A stretch of DNA of 64,000 bases from Streptacidiphilus jiangxiensis (GCF_900109465.1 NZ_FOAZ01000001.1:633926-697925), one strand, 5' to 3'. Counted from the first letter of the stretch, positions 20,342-32,164 are shown. A program made the numbers and translations. The notes: generated by a model not told the origin, from the sequence alone.

Positions 20342-21151
20342 GTGAGTAACCCCTCCACCATGCTCGCGAGCGGGTGTCACATCACCCCCTCTGGTTGTGG
20401 TTTCCCAGCCCCGGGGCTCAACTCCTTCAACTTCAAGCCGATCTTCAGCATCGGGAGCTTCGACTTCACGAAGCCGATGCTGCTGGCCCTGATCTGCATG
20501 CTGCTGGTGGTCGGCTTCTTCTGGGCCGCGTTCCGCAAGCCGAAGCTGGTCCCGGGCAAGCTGCAGCTGGTCGGCGAGATCGGCTACAACTTCATCGCGC
20601 GAAGCATCGCGCGTGAGGTGATCGGCAAGAAGGGCGACAAGTTCGTCCCCTTCCTGACGTCGATCTTCTTCTTCGTCTGGCTGATGAACATCATGTCCAT
20701 CATCCCGCTCGCCCAGTTCCCGGTGGCCTCGCGCTTCGCGTACCCGGTGGCTCTGGCGCTGCTGGTGTGGATCACCTACATGTACCTCACCTTCAAGACG
20801 CACGGCTTCGTCGGCGGCTGGAAGCACCTGACCTACATGCAGGGCCTGCCGAAGCCCCTGGTGCCGCTCATCGTCTTCCTGGAGTTCCTCCAGAACGTCA
20901 TCACGCGTCCGTTCACCCTTGCGGTGCGACTGTGGGCCAACATGTTCGCCGGCCACATGCTGATCGTGATGTTCAGCGTCGCGACCTGGTACCTGCTGAC
21001 GCCGTCGTTCTACGCGGTCTTCTCCGGCGCGTCCTTCGCGCTCTCGATCGGCATGACCGCGTTCGAGGTCCTGATCCAGTTCCTGCAGGCGTACATCTTC
21101 ACCCTGCTGGCTTCGCTCTACATCAGCGGAGCACTCGAAGAGGGTCACTGA
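20342..21151 (+). CDS. atpB: F0F1 ATP synthase subunit a
   Basis: Subunit a forms the two proton half-channels beside the c-ring. The essential stator arginine is Arg196 in TLAVRLWANMFAGH. Five to six membrane helices are present, and the C-terminal helix region FEVLIQFLQAYIFTLL carries the expected Glu/Gln residues. It starts at GTG 20342 with AAGGAG upstream and is 269 residues long. The 184-base gap after atpI contains no other gene and may hold an internal promoter. Confidence 0.97.
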   Translation: MSNPSTMLASGCHITPSGCGFPAPGLNSFNFKPIFSIGSFDFTKPMLLALICMLLVVGFFWAAFRKPKLVPGKLQLVGEIGYNFIARSIAREVIGKKGDKFVPFLTSIFFFVWLMNIMSIIPLAQFPVASRFAYPVALALLVWITYMYLTFKTHGFVGGWKHLTYMQGLPKPLVPLIVFLEFLQNVITRPFTLAVRLWANMFAGHMLIVMFSVATWYLLTPSFYAVFSGASFALSIGMTAFEVLIQFLQAYIFTLLASLYISGALEEGH

Positions 21152-21165
21152 TCCTCACGCGTTAG

Positions 21166-21477
<312 letters not shown>

Positions 21478-21517
21478 GTCGAACGACCAGTAGCCACGCT
21501 CGACGAAAGGTTCAGAC

Positions 21518-22069
21518 ATGCTGAGCACCTTCCTGGCTGAGGAGGCGCCGCAGAACCCGCTGCTGCCCTCCACGCCGGAACTCATCATCGGCCTGATCGC
21601 CTTCTTCATCGTCTTCGGCGTCCTCGGCAAGAAGCTCCTGCCCAACATCCAGAAGACTCTGGAGGAGCGGCGCGACGCGATCGAGGGTGGCCTGGAGCGG
21701 GCGGCTGAGGCGCAGGCCGAGGCCACCCGGACGCTGGAGGAGTACAAGGCCCAGCTCGCGGAGGCTCGTCACGAGGCCGCTCGTATCACCGAGCACGCCC
21801 GTGAGCAGGGTTCCATGATCATCGCCGAGGCTCGCGAGGAGGCGCAGCGTCAGGCTGCGGTCACCGTCGCGCACGCCCAGGCGGAGATCGAGCGCACCCG
21901 TGGTCAGGTGACCACCGCGCTGCGGCACGACATCGGCCGCATCTCGCTCGACCTGGCCGGCAAGGTCGTCGGCGAGTCCCTCGAGGACTCCGCCCGCCAG
22001 AGCCGCACCATCGACCGCTTCCTTGACGAGCTTGAGGCCAAGGCTGCGGAGTCGGCGGGTGCCAAGTGA
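21518..22069 (+). CDS. atpF: F0F1 ATP synthase subunit b
   Basis: The peripheral-stalk subunit: one N-terminal membrane helix (LIIGLIAFFIVFGVLGKKLLP, near residues 22-42) followed by a long charged coiled coil ending in the delta-binding region. The 183-residue length is typical. Its stop overlaps the GTG start of atpH, so the two stalk subunits are translationally coupled. Confidence 0.96.
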   Translation: MLSTFLAEEAPQNPLLPSTPELIIGLIAFFIVFGVLGKKLLPNIQKTLEERRDAIEGGLERAAEAQAEATRTLEEYKAQLAEARHEAARITEHAREQGSMIIAEAREEAQRQAAVTVAHAQAEIERTRGQVTTALRHDIGRISLDLAGKVVGESLEDSARQSRTIDRFLDELEAKAAESAGAK

Positions 22070-22881
22070 GCGGCGCCACCCGGCAGTCCACCGCGGCCGC
22101 CCGTGAGCAGCTCGACGCGCTGACGGACAACACGTCCGTCGACGTCGCCGCGCTCTCGAGCGACCTGCAGGACGTCACCCGGGTGCTGGACCGCGAGGTC
22201 ACGCTCCGCCGGATCCTGACGGACCCGGCCGCCCCCGGTCAGGCCAAGGCCGACCTGGTCGTCAACCTGCTCCAGGGCAAGGTCGCGGCCGAGACGGTCG
22301 ACCTGCTCTCGGGCATGGTCCGCTCCCGCTGGAGCGCCGGCCGTGACCTGGCGGACGCGACCGAGCAGCTCTCCGCCCTCGCGCTGATCATCGGCGCCGA
22401 CAAGGCGGGCGAGCTGGACGACGTCGAGGACGAGCTGTTCCGCTTCGGCCGCGTGGTCGCGAGCAACCTGGAGCTCCGCTCCGCGCTCACCGACAACGCC
22501 GCCGCCACCTCCGCCAAGGCGGAGCTGGTCCGGAACCTGCTCGGCGGCAAGGCCAAGGCCGCGACGATCGCGCTGGTCACCTCGCTGGTGACGCAGCCGC
22601 GTGGTCGTAGCCTGGAGAGTGGCCTGGACGAGTACGCCCGTCTGGCCGCCGGCCGTCGCGGTCGCGTGGTCGCCCTGGTGACCACTGCGGTGCCGATGTC
22701 CGACGCACAGAAGCAGCGTCTCGCCGCCTCCCTGGAGACCCTCGCGGGTCACCCGGTGCACCTGAACCTCGACGTGGACCCTGAGGTCCTCGGCGGAGTC
22801 CGGGTCCAGATCGGCGACGAGATCATCGAGGGCACCATCGCGGGTCGTCTCGACTCCGCGAACCGGAGCCTGGCCGGCTGA
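22066..22881 (+). CDS. atpH: F0F1 ATP synthase subunit delta
   Basis: This subunit joins the b dimer to the top of the F1 head. At 271 residues it is longer than E. coli delta (177) because of an N-terminal extension, as in other actinobacteria. The OSCP/delta signature is at the C-terminus (VDPEVLGGVRVQIGDEIIEGTIAGRLD). It begins with GTG overlapping the atpF stop. Confidence 0.95.
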   Translation: MSGATRQSTAAAREQLDALTDNTSVDVAALSSDLQDVTRVLDREVTLRRILTDPAAPGQAKADLVVNLLQGKVAAETVDLLSGMVRSRWSAGRDLADATEQLSALALIIGADKAGELDDVEDELFRFGRVVASNLELRSALTDNAAATSAKAELVRNLLGGKAKAATIALVTSLVTQPRGRSLESGLDEYARLAAGRRGRVVALVTTAVPMSDAQKQRLAASLETLAGHPVHLNLDVDPEVLGGVRVQIGDEIIEGTIAGRLDSANRSLAG

Positions 22882-23018
22882 GAAAGCCGCATCCCGACCC
22901 TCGGTCGGTACACAACAGAGGACGGTCAGAGCCTCATTGAGGAACCTGACCGAGAGTCGAATACTTGCGGCCCTCCACGGGCGGGCCGAGGACGCAACTA
23001 GGAGAGCAGGGAACCCAG

Positions 23019-24593
23019 ATGGCGGAGCTCACGATCCGGCCGGAGGAGATCCGGAACGCGCTGGACAACTTCGTCCAGTCGTACCAGCCGGACGCCGCCT
23101 CGCGTGAAGAGGTCGGCACCGTCACCTTCACGGCTGACGGCATCGCCAAGGTCGAGGGTCTTCCCTCGGTCATGGCCAACGAGCTGCTGAAGTTCGAGGA
23201 CGGCACCCTCGGCCTCGCGCTCAACCTCGACACCCGCGAGATCGGTGTCGTCGTCCTCGGCGAGTTCGGTGCGATCGAGGAGGGCCAGACGGTCCGCCGC
23301 ACCGGCGAGGTGCTGTCCGTCCCGGTCGGCGAGGGCTACCTCGGCCGCGTGGTGGACCCCCTCGGCAACCCGATCGACGGCCTCGGCGAGATCGAGACCC
23401 ACGGTCGCCGCGCGCTGGAGCTGCAGGCTCCGGGCGTCATGGTCCGCAAGTCGGTGCACGAGCCGATGCAGACCGGCATCAAGGCCATCGACGCGATGAC
23501 CCCGATCGGCCGTGGCCAGCGTCAGCTGATCATCGGCGACCGCCAGACCGGCAAGACCGCGGTGGCGATCGACACGATCATCAACCAGCGCGACAACTGG
23601 CGCTCGGGCGACCCGAAGAAGCAGGTCCGCTGCATCTACGTCGCCGTCGGCCAGAAGGGCTCCACCATCGCCTCCGTTCGCGGAGCGCTGGAGGAGGCCG
23701 GTGCGCTCGAGTACACGACCATCGTCGCCGCCCCGGCGTCGGACCCGGCGGGCTTCAAGTACCTGGCCCCCTACACCGGCTCCGCCATCGGCCAGGAGTG
23801 GATGTACGACGGCAAGCACGTCCTGATCATCTTCGACGACCTGTCGAAGCAGGCCGAGGCCTACCGCGCCGTGTCGCTGCTGCTCCGTCGTCCGCCGGGC
23901 CGCGAGGCCTACCCGGGTGACGTCTTCTACCTGCACTCGCGTCTGCTGGAGCGTTGCGCGAAGCTGTCCGACGAGCTCGGCGCCGGCTCGATGACGGGTC
24001 TCCCGATCATCGAGACCAAGGCCAACGACGTCTCGGCGTACATCCCGACCAACGTCATCTCCATCACCGACGGCCAGTGCTTCCTGGAGTCCGACCTGTT
24101 CAACGCCGGCATCCGCCCGGCCGTGAACGTCGGTATCTCGGTCTCCCGCGTCGGTGGCTCCGCCCAGATCAAGGCGATGAAGTCGGTCGCCGGTCGTCTG
24201 CGCCTGGACCTGGCCCAGTACCGCGAGCTGGAGGCGTTCGCCGCCTTCTCCTCCGACCTGGACTCGGCCTCCAAGGCCCAGCTGGAGCGTGGCGCCCGTC
24301 TGGTCGAGCTGCTCAAGCAGGGCCAGTACCAGCCCTTCCCGGTCGAGGAGCAGGTCGTCTCGATCTGGGCCGGCACCACCGGTCGCCTGGACGAGGTCCC
24401 GGTCGCGGACGTGCGCAAGTTCGAGCGCGAGTTCCTCGACTACCTGCGTCGCGAGCACAAGGGCGTCCTGACGACCATCGTCGAGACCCAGAAGCTCGAG
24501 GACGGCACGATCGAGTCGCTCGTCGAGGCCATCACGGCGTTCAAGCGCGAGTTCACCACGCACACCGGTGCGCTGCTCGGCGAAGACGCCTGA
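23019..24593 (+). CDS. atpA: F0F1 ATP synthase subunit alpha
   Basis: The non-catalytic nucleotide-binding subunit of F1. The P-loop is [11 protein letters not shown] and the family signature is [17 protein letters not shown]. The 524-residue length is normal. ATG 23019 follows AGGAGAG; upstream codons in the same frame have no support. The 137-base gap after atpH is otherwise empty. Confidence 0.97.
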   Translation: MAELTIRPEEIRNALDNFVQSYQPDAASREEVGTVTFTADGIAKVEGLPSVMANELLKFEDGTLGLALNLDTREIGVVVLGEFGAIEEGQTVRRTGEVLSVPVGEGYLGRVVDPLGNPIDGLGEIETHGRRALELQAPGVMVRKSVHEPMQTGIKAIDAMTPIGRGQRQLIIGDRQTGKTAVAIDTIINQRDNWRSGDPKKQVRCIYVAVGQKGSTIASVRGALEEAGALEYTTIVAAPASDPAGFKYLAPYTGSAIGQEWMYDGKHVLIIFDDLSKQAEAYRAVSLLLRRPPGREAYPGDVFYLHSRLLERCAKLSDELGAGSMTGLPIIETKANDVSAYIPTNVISITDGQCFLESDLFNAGIRPAVNVGISVSRVGGSAQIKAMKSVAGRLRLDLAQYRELEAFAAFSSDLDSASKAQLERGARLVELLKQGQYQPFPVEEQVVSIWAGTTGRLDEVPVADVRKFEREFLDYLRREHKGVLTTIVETQKLEDGTIESLVEAITAFKREFTTHTGALLGEDA

Positions 24594-24618
24594 CGAGACG
24601 GAAAGGACGTAACGACCC

Positions 24619-26977
<2,359 letters not shown>

Positions 26978-26994
26978 TCGCCTTCGGGCTGTGA

Positions 26995-27055
26995 GGGACA
27001 GGGGCGGCCCGACCGCTGGTTGGGACCGCCCCTGTCCCACCCGTTATTCTTTTTC
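26995..27055 (+). terminator. Terminator-like hairpin inside the atp operon (atpD-atpC)
   Basis: GGGACAGGGGCGG (26995-27007) pairs perfectly with CCGCCCCTGTCCC (27026-27038), followed by a T-rich run TTATTCTTTTT (27044-27054). It lies 17 bases after the atpD stop and 45 before atpC. It has every feature of an intrinsic terminator, so atpC expression would depend on read-through or on mRNA processing. Confidence 0.75.
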
Positions 27056-27099
27056 CCACCCCCGCTTCACGGCGGGGGGTCGAGACCGAGGAGCCCACG

Positions 27100-27471
27100 G
27101 TGGCTGAGCTGCACGTCGAGCTGGTCGCGGCCGACCGAAAGGTCTGGTCGGGCGAGGCCACGATCGTCCTTGCCCGTACCAAGTCCGGTGACATCGGCAT
27201 CCAGCCGAACCACACCCCGGTCCTGGGTGCCATGGACCCCCAGCCGGTGACCATCCGCCAGGCGGACGGCACCACGGTGATCGCGGCCGTGCACGGCGGT
27301 CTGCTGTCCTTCGCGGACAACCGACTGTCGATCCTGGCCGAGGTCGCGGAGCTGGCCGACGAGATCGACGTCGACCGCGCCGAGCGGGCCCTGGCCGCTG
27401 CGAAGACCGAGTCCGAGGCCGCGGCCCAGCGCCGCGCCGAGGTCCGTCTCCTCGCTGCGACCGGCCGCTGA
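27100..27471 (+). CDS. atpC: F0F1 ATP synthase subunit epsilon
   Basis: The rotor-foot subunit that couples gamma to the c-ring and restrains ATP hydrolysis. The N-terminal beta-sandwich (VELVAADRKVWSGEA, TKSGDIGIQPNHTPVLGAM) is clear, and a helical C-terminus (DVDRAERALAAAKTESEAAAQRRAEVR) is present, unlike the truncated mycobacterial form. Start GTG 27100, 123 residues. Confidence 0.96.
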   Translation: MAELHVELVAADRKVWSGEATIVLARTKSGDIGIQPNHTPVLGAMDPQPVTIRQADGTTVIAAVHGGLLSFADNRLSILAEVAELADEIDVDRAERALAAAKTESEAAAQRRAEVRLLAATGR

Positions 27472-27517
27472 GACTTATCCGCTTTCGCGGGGAGTCTGAG
27501 CGACACGAGCTTCACCG

Positions 27518-27554
27518 GCAGTCCCGGGGCACCTGTGGGTGACCCCGGGACTGC
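27518..27554 (+). terminator. Terminator hairpin after atpC
   Basis: GCAGTCCCGGGG (27518-27529) pairs perfectly with CCCCGGGACTGC (27543-27554). It ends the ATP synthase operon. Confidence 0.8.
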
Positions 27555-27620
27555 TGTATCAGTTGTGCAGGTGTGTGAAGGTCGTCGGCTCGGGGCGGGT
27601 CGACGAGGAGGGAGCCGGGC

Positions 27621-28097
27621 ATGGTGCTCGCGGTGGTGACCGTCATCGCGGTGCTGCTGGTCTGCCTGCTCGCGCTGGGGGCCTTCGCGGTACGGCGGCG
27701 TCTGATCCAGAGACCCGGCGGGACCTTCGACTGCTCGGCGCGTCTGGACGTGCCGCCGTCCCCCGCCGAGGGGGAGGACTCCGAGGCGGCCGGTGAGTCG
27801 GCCGGCAAGGGCTGGATCTTCGGGATCGCCCGCTACAACAACGACGCGGTGGAGTGGTTCCGCGTCTTCAGCTGGGCCCCGCGCCCGCGCCGGGTGCTGC
27901 AGCGTTCGCTGATCGAGGTCATCGAGCGGCGCACCCCGCAGGGGCAGGAGGAGCTGGCGCTCCTCTCCGGCGCCGTCGTCCTGTGCTGCACGCACGCGGG
28001 CGAGCCGCTGGAGCTCGCCATGAGCGAGGACGCGCTCACCGGCTTCCTGGCCTGGCTCGAGGCCGCGCCTCCCGGCCAGCGCGTGAACGTGGCCTGA
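27621..28097 (+). CDS. DUF2550 family membrane-anchored protein
   Basis: A single N-terminal helix (MVLAVVTVIAVLLVCLLALGAFAVRRR) is followed by a cytoplasmic domain containing GTFDCSAR, WIFGIARYNNDAVEWFRVFSW and VVLCCTHAGEPLELAMSEDALTGFLAWLEAAPPG. This combination is the DUF2550 family found downstream of atpC in actinobacteria. Its function is unknown. The proximity to the ATP synthase operon is conserved, but a terminator separates them here. The domain resembles PH-like folds in size, which is a guess. The start ATG follows GGGAGCCGGGC. Confidence 0.85.
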   Translation: MVLAVVTVIAVLLVCLLALGAFAVRRRLIQRPGGTFDCSARLDVPPSPAEGEDSEAAGESAGKGWIFGIARYNNDAVEWFRVFSWAPRPRRVLQRSLIEVIERRTPQGQEELALLSGAVVLCCTHAGEPLELAMSEDALTGFLAWLEAAPPGQRVNVA

Positions 28098-28107
28098 GCC
28101 CCGCCTG

Positions 28108-28557
28108 ATGGACGAGCTCGTGGAGCACGAGGGCGTGGTCCTGTGGGGCCTGATGGGCAACGTCTACCGATTGATCAACGACCGGCTGCGCCACGACATC
28201 TCCGAGGCCACCGGACTGGACGGCTCCGAGTTCGAGTTCCTGCTGCGCCTCGCCCGTTTTCCTGACGCCCGGGGGATGGCCACCCGCGTCGGCGAGACGA
28301 TGGGCTACTCCTCGGCCGGCACCACCAAGCTCGTCGCCCGGCTGGAGCGCAAGGGCCTGATCGAGCGGACGCGCGACCCCGAGGACGGGCGCGCCTATCT
28401 GGTGGGCATGACCGACGCGGGCACCGAGGCGCTGCGGCTGGGCCTGGAGGCCCATGTCCCGCGCCTGGAGGCGGAGGTCCTCGGCCATCTCACGGACGCC
28501 CAGCGTGGCGTTCTGCACACCCTGCTGACCCGGCTGGACCCCACTCTGCGGGACTAG
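28108..28557 (+). CDS. MarR-family transcriptional regulator
   Basis: A 149-residue winged-helix protein: the recognition helix region is GYSSAGTTKLVARLERKGLIERTRDPEDGRAYLVGMTDAG, a standard MarR wing. It starts 10 bases after the DUF2550 stop and lacks a clear ribosome site, so it may be coupled. Its ligand is unknown. It is followed closely by the adenosyltransferase, but that gene has its own -10-like box. Confidence 0.88.
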   Translation: MDELVEHEGVVLWGLMGNVYRLINDRLRHDISEATGLDGSEFEFLLRLARFPDARGMATRVGETMGYSSAGTTKLVARLERKGLIERTRDPEDGRAYLVGMTDAGTEALRLGLEAHVPRLEAEVLGHLTDAQRGVLHTLLTRLDPTLRD

Positions 28558-28566
28558 GCTGCGGCC

Positions 28567-29139
28567 ATGGTCAACCTCACGCGTATCTACACCCGAACCG
28601 GCGACGACGGCACCACCGCGCTGGGCGACATGAGCCGTACCCACAAGACGGACACCCGCCTGGCCGCCTACGCCGACAGCAACGAGGCCAATGCCGCCAT
28701 CGGTGTGGCGCTCGCCTGCGGCGAGCTCGACCCGGAGATCGCCGAGGTGCTGACCCGCGTCCAGAACGACCTCTTCGACGTCGGCGCGGACCTGGCCACC
28801 CCGGTCGTCGAGGACCCCAAGTACCCGCCGCTGCGCGTGCTTCAGACATACATCGACCGTCTGGAGGGCGACTGCGACCGCTTCAACGCCGAGCTGGAGA
28901 AGCTGCGCAGCTTCATCCTCCCCGGCGGCACCCCGGGCGCGGCCTACCTGCATGTGGCCTGCACGGTGGTGCGCCGTGCGGAGCGCAGCACCTGGGCGGC
29001 GATCGAGGAGTACGGCGACGGCATCAACCCGCTGACGGCGAAGTACCTGAACCGCCTCTCGGACCTGCTGTTCATCCTGGCCCGCTCGGCCAACAAGGCC
29101 GTCGGCGACGTGCTGTGGGTGCCGGGGGAGAACCGCTAG
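28567..29139 (+). CDS. ATP:cob(I)alamin adenosyltransferase, PduO type
   Basis: It transfers the adenosyl group from ATP to cob(I)alamin, making coenzyme B12. The N-terminal ATP site is IYTRTGDDGTTALGDMSR, and the conserved C-terminal helix is ARSTWAAIEEYGDGINPLTAKYLNRLSDLLFILAR with the Arg and Asn that contact ATP and cobalamin (given by position near 145-180). The 190-residue size fits. TAGGCT (28555-28560) is 6 bases before ATG, with no ribosome site: likely leaderless. The product would supply the cofactor for the mutase at 57165. It overlaps the convergent MarR gene by 4 bases. Confidence 0.93.
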   Translation: MVNLTRIYTRTGDDGTTALGDMSRTHKTDTRLAAYADSNEANAAIGVALACGELDPEIAEVLTRVQNDLFDVGADLATPVVEDPKYPPLRVLQTYIDRLEGDCDRFNAELEKLRSFILPGGTPGAAYLHVACTVVRRAERSTWAAIEEYGDGINPLTAKYLNRLSDLLFILARSANKAVGDVLWVPGENR

Positions 29140-29606
29140 TCGTCCACGTCCGCGAAGAGCTCCAGCATCCGGCCGAGCACGCGGACGGTGGTCGACAGGT
29201 CGGTGTCGGTGAGGTCGCCCGCCGCCTGGCGCAGGACCGCGTGCTCACGGTCGACGATCGTGTCGATGGCCGCCCGGCCCGCCCCGGTGAGGCGGATCAG
29301 GGAGGAGCGCGCGTGGGCCGGGTTGGGGACGGCCTCCACCAGCCCGGCCGCCATGCCGTCGTTCACCATGCGCTGGACGAACTGCCGGCTGATCGACTGT
29401 GCGCGGCCCATCTGCGGCACCGTCATCGGACCGTTCTCGCGCAGCAGGTCCAGGACCGCGCGGACGCCGACGGAGACGCCGTGCGTCGCGTCGAGCTCGA
29501 TCCGGCGCTGGACGCGCCGGTAGAGCGGGCCGACGAGCGCGAAGACTTCCATCAGGCGTCCAGGCAGCTCGTCGGGGGAGAGGGGCTCGTGCGGGGCGTC
29601 GGTCAC
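29136..29606 (-). CDS. MarR-family regulator, divergent to the hydrolase gene
   Basis: A 156-residue MarR protein: helix-turn-helix QMGRAQSISRQFVQRMVNDGMAAGLVEAVPNPAHARSSLIRLTGAG. It lies back to back with an alpha/beta hydrolase gene and shares a 64-base intergenic region with two 17-bp palindromes (29624-29640, 29655-29671). This is the classical layout of a MarR repressor controlling itself and its divergent neighbour. Its 3' end overlaps the adenosyltransferase gene on the other strand. Confidence 0.9.
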   Translation of the reverse strand: MTDAPHEPLSPDELPGRLMEVFALVGPLYRRVQRRIELDATHGVSVGVRAVLDLLRENGPMTVPQMGRAQSISRQFVQRMVNDGMAAGLVEAVPNPAHARSSLIRLTGAGRAAIDTIVDREHAVLRQAAGDLTDTDLSTTVRVLGRMLELFADVDD

Positions 29607-29623
29607 GCGCTCACTCTCTCACA

Positions 29624-29640
29624 TGACAACTGAGTTGCCA
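29624..29640. promoter_or_regulatory. MarR operator candidate, box 1
   Basis: TGACAACTGAGTTGCCA, matching TGACAAC-N3-GTTGTCA with one mismatch. It is 18 bases upstream of the MarR start codon. Confidence 0.65.
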
Positions 29641-29654
29641 TTCCCTTGCAGTCA

Positions 29655-29671
29655 TGACACCTTGGTTGTCA
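29655..29671. promoter_or_regulatory. MarR operator candidate, box 2
   Basis: TGACACCTTGGTTGTCA, matching the same consensus with one mismatch. Its centre is 31 bp (about three helical turns) from box 1, and it overlaps the ATG of the hydrolase gene. Confidence 0.65.
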
Positions 29672-30495
29672 TGACTGAGATCGCGTACTTCGAATCCCAG
29701 GACGGCCTCCTCGCCTACCGTGACGCCGGCCCGCGTGACGGCCGGGCGCTGGTGCTGCTGCACACCGGCTTCACCGACTCCAGCCAGTTCGAGAACCTGA
29801 TCCCCGGCCTGGTCGCGCTCGGCCACCGGGTCGTCGCCCCCGACGCCCGCGGCCACGGCCTCTCGGCCAACGCCACCCGGGCGTTCCGTCAGACCGACGA
29901 CCTGGCCGCGCTGCTGGCCCATCTGGGCCTGCGTCAGGTCGTGCTGGTCGGCATCTCGATGGGCGCGCTGATCGCCGTCGACACGGCCGTCGAGCACCCC
30001 GAGCTGGTCCGCGCCCTGGTCGTCAGCGGCCGTGGCCTCGGCGAGCCCGACCTGGGTGACCCCTGGGCGGCCTCGGTCGCCGAGAAGCAGGTGTCGGCGC
30101 TGGCCGCCGGGGACCTGGACGGATACTTCGACGGCTTCCTCCAGTGGATCCCCGGGGACCGTCGCAGCCTCGACGAGATCGACCCGGCGATCACCGCGCA
30201 GGTCCGCGCGATGGCTCTGCGCACCATGCTCAAGCACACCCCGGACGAACCGAACCACGCCGTCCCGGTCGCGGACCTGGCCATCCGGGCCAAGGAGATC
30301 GCCGTCCCGGTCCTCGCGATCAACGGCGGCTACGACGTCCCCGGCATCCGGGCCACCGCCGACGAGCTCATCCGCGTCGTCCCGAACGGGCGCACGGTGC
30401 TGCTGGAGGAGGCGGGCCACTACACCACCATGGAGGCGCCGGCCGAGTTCACCCGCGTGCTGGCCGACTTCCTCGCCGGGATCGACGCGGCCTGA
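29671..30495 (+). CDS. Alpha/beta hydrolase
   Basis: A 274-residue hydrolase fold: oxyanion segment [19 protein letters not shown], nucleophile elbow [10 protein letters not shown] (Ser in G-I-S-M-G) and C-terminal GHYTTMEAP with the catalytic His. The start ATG 29671 is preferred over an in-frame ATG at 29623 because the upstream part coincides with the MarR operators. There is no ribosome site. Regulation by the divergent MarR gene is likely. The substrate cannot be told from sequence; such pairs often handle phenolic esters or lactones. Confidence 0.88.
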   Translation: MTEIAYFESQDGLLAYRDAGPRDGRALVLLHTGFTDSSQFENLIPGLVALGHRVVAPDARGHGLSANATRAFRQTDDLAALLAHLGLRQVVLVGISMGALIAVDTAVEHPELVRALVVSGRGLGEPDLGDPWAASVAEKQVSALAAGDLDGYFDGFLQWIPGDRRSLDEIDPAITAQVRAMALRTMLKHTPDEPNHAVPVADLAIRAKEIAVPVLAINGGYDVPGIRATADELIRVVPNGRTVLLEEAGHYTTMEAPAEFTRVLADFLAGIDAA

Positions 30496-30533
30496 GCCGG
30501 ACCTCGCCGAGACGCCACGTACGATGCCTGACC

Positions 30534-31814
30534 ATGGAACGGTTCCGGGTGGTCGGCGGGGCGCGGCTGGTGGGTCGGGTGCGGGTGCCCGGCGCGAAGA
30601 ACAGCGCGCTGAAGCTGATGGCGGCGACGCTGCTGGCAGAAGGCGAGTTCAGGATCGGCAACCTGCCGCGCATCCTGGACGTCGAGATCATGGCGGAGCT
30701 GCTGCGCCGGATGGGCTGTGAGGTCCGCCTGGAGTGGGAGGACGCGGCGAGCGGCGCAGCCGTCATCACCGTTCCGGGTGAGATCGGGCACGAGGCCGAC
30801 TACGACCTGGTGCGGCGCTTCCGCGCCTCGATCTCGGTGCTGGGCCCGCTGCTCGCGCGCTGCGGCCGGGTCCGGGTCGCCCGCCCCGGCGGCGACGCGA
30901 TCGGCTCGCGCGGCCTCGACATGCACATCGACGGTCTCACCCGGCTGGGCGCCCGGATCACCACCGAGCACGGCTTCCTGGTGGCGGAGGCCCGCTCCGG
31001 CGGCCTGATCGGCGCGGCGGTGGAGCTGGACTTCCCGAGCGTCGGCGCCACCGAGAACATCCTGATGGCGGCGGTCCTGGCCAAGGGCGAGACCGTCATC
31101 GACAACGCGGCGCGCGAGCCCGAGATCGTCGACCTGTGCGAGATGCTGGTCGCGATGGGCGCGAAGATCAACGGCGCGGGCTCCTCCACGATCGAGATCC
31201 AGGGCTCCGACCGGCTCCTCCCGGTCGCCTACGACACCGTCCCGGACCGCATCGTCGCCGGCACGTTCGGCGTGGCCGCCGCGATGACCATGGGCGACGT
31301 CCGCGTCGACCACGCCCGTGCGGAGCACCTGCGGATCGCCCTCGACAAGCTCGTGGCCGCGGGCGCGCAGGTGAGCGCGGACCCGGAGGGCTTCCGTGTG
31401 GTGATGGAGGGCCGCCCGCGCGCGGTCGACGTGGTGACGCTGCCGTATCCCGGCTTCGCGACCGACCTCCAGCCGCAGTTCGCCGCGCTGAACGCGGTGT
31501 CCGAGGGCACGGCGATGATCACCGAGAACATCTTCGAGGCGCGCTTCGTCTTCCTCCAGGAGCTGGCGCGCCTCGGCGCGGACGTGCGCACGGACGGGCA
31601 CCACGCGGTGCTGAGGGGTGTCCCCAGGCTCTCGGGTGCCCCGGTGGTCTCCTCCGACGTCCGCGCGGGCGCAGGCCTGGTCCTGGCGGGCCTCGTCGCC
31701 GAGGGCACGACGCTGGTGTCGGAGATCCACCACATCGACCGGGGCTACGCCGGCTTCGAACAGCAGCTCCGCGCGCTCGGCGCCGACATTTCTCGCGAGA
31801 CGGAGACACACTAG
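30534..31814 (+). CDS. murA: UDP-N-acetylglucosamine 1-carboxyvinyltransferase, Asp-type
   Basis: MurA transfers enolpyruvate from PEP to UDP-GlcNAc, the first committed peptidoglycan step. The fold is clear from [26 protein letters not shown] and [13 protein letters not shown]. The flexible active-site loop reads [17 protein letters not shown]: the usual fosfomycin-reactive Cys is Asp121. Asp at this position (as in mycobacteria) keeps activity and gives fosfomycin insensitivity. The product is 426 residues. A TACGAT box lies 8 bases before the ATG, with no ribosome site, suggesting a leaderless mRNA. Streptomycetes usually carry two murA genes, so this may be one of a pair. Confidence 0.95.
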   Translation: MERFRVVGGARLVGRVRVPGAKNSALKLMAATLLAEGEFRIGNLPRILDVEIMAELLRRMGCEVRLEWEDAASGAAVITVPGEIGHEADYDLVRRFRASISVLGPLLARCGRVRVARPGGDAIGSRGLDMHIDGLTRLGARITTEHGFLVAEARSGGLIGAAVELDFPSVGATENILMAAVLAKGETVIDNAAREPEIVDLCEMLVAMGAKINGAGSSTIEIQGSDRLLPVAYDTVPDRIVAGTFGVAAAMTMGDVRVDHARAEHLRIALDKLVAAGAQVSADPEGFRVVMEGRPRAVDVVTLPYPGFATDLQPQFAALNAVSEGTAMITENIFEARFVFLQELARLGADVRTDGHHAVLRGVPRLSGAPVVSSDVRAGAGLVLAGLVAEGTTLVSEIHHIDRGYAGFEQQLRALGADISRETETH

Positions 31815-31823
31815 GCAAGCGGG

Positions 31824-31852
31824 AACCCCCAGGGGGCGCGCCCCTGGGGGTT
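31824..31852. terminator. Bidirectional terminator hairpin after murA
   Basis: AACCCCCAGGGG (31824-31835) pairs perfectly with CCCCTGGGGGTT (31841-31852). It lies between the convergent murA and DUF2007-like genes and could serve both. Confidence 0.8.
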
Positions 31853-31861
31853 GCAACGAGC

Positions 31862-32164
31862 TCATCGCAGCAAGGATCTGGCCCGTTCGGCGTCGTCCTC
31901 GAAGACCAGGACGCGGCGGCCCGCCTTCGTGTCGGCGAGCGTGTAGCGAATGCCCGCATCATCCAATCGGGTGCCGATCGCCGCCGCCTCGGCGTCGTCC
32001 GACGGGGCCGCGACGGGGACGAGCAAGCCGTAGTCGCCCGGCGCCCCGGAACGGGGGGTGCGCTGCGCGAGGGAATGGCCCTTGCCCCACGTCCAGCGCA
32101 GCAGCAGGACGAGGACTCCCACCACCAGAAACGGTGCCAGCACCCGCAGGGTGAGCGCGATCAC
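31862..32164 (-). CDS. Small membrane protein with DUF2007-like C-terminal domain
   Basis: A 100-residue protein: one N-terminal helix (LRVLAPFLVVGVLVLLLRWTWG) and a small alpha/beta domain with YGLLVPVAAPSDDAEAAAIGTRLDDAGIRYTLAD and VLVFEDDAERARSLL. The last segment resembles DUF2007 (putative signal-transducing) domains. GTG 32164 is chosen; the frame extends further upstream antisense to the dehydrogenase gene, which is a shadow. It is divergent from the dehydrogenase and convergent with murA. Function unknown. Confidence 0.72.
   Translation of the reverse strand: MIALTLRVLAPFLVVGVLVLLLRWTWGKGHSLAQRTPRSGAPGDYGLLVPVAAPSDDAEAAAIGTRLDDAGIRYTLADTKAGRRVLVFEDDAERARSLLR

Noticed and set aside
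27100..32164. A B12 or other riboswitch near the adenosyltransferase or acyl-CoA genes.
   Set aside because: The adenosyltransferase start lies 10 bases after the preceding stop with a -10 box, leaving no room for a cobalamin aptamer, and no conserved B12-box was seen upstream of mce, thiolase or icmA.
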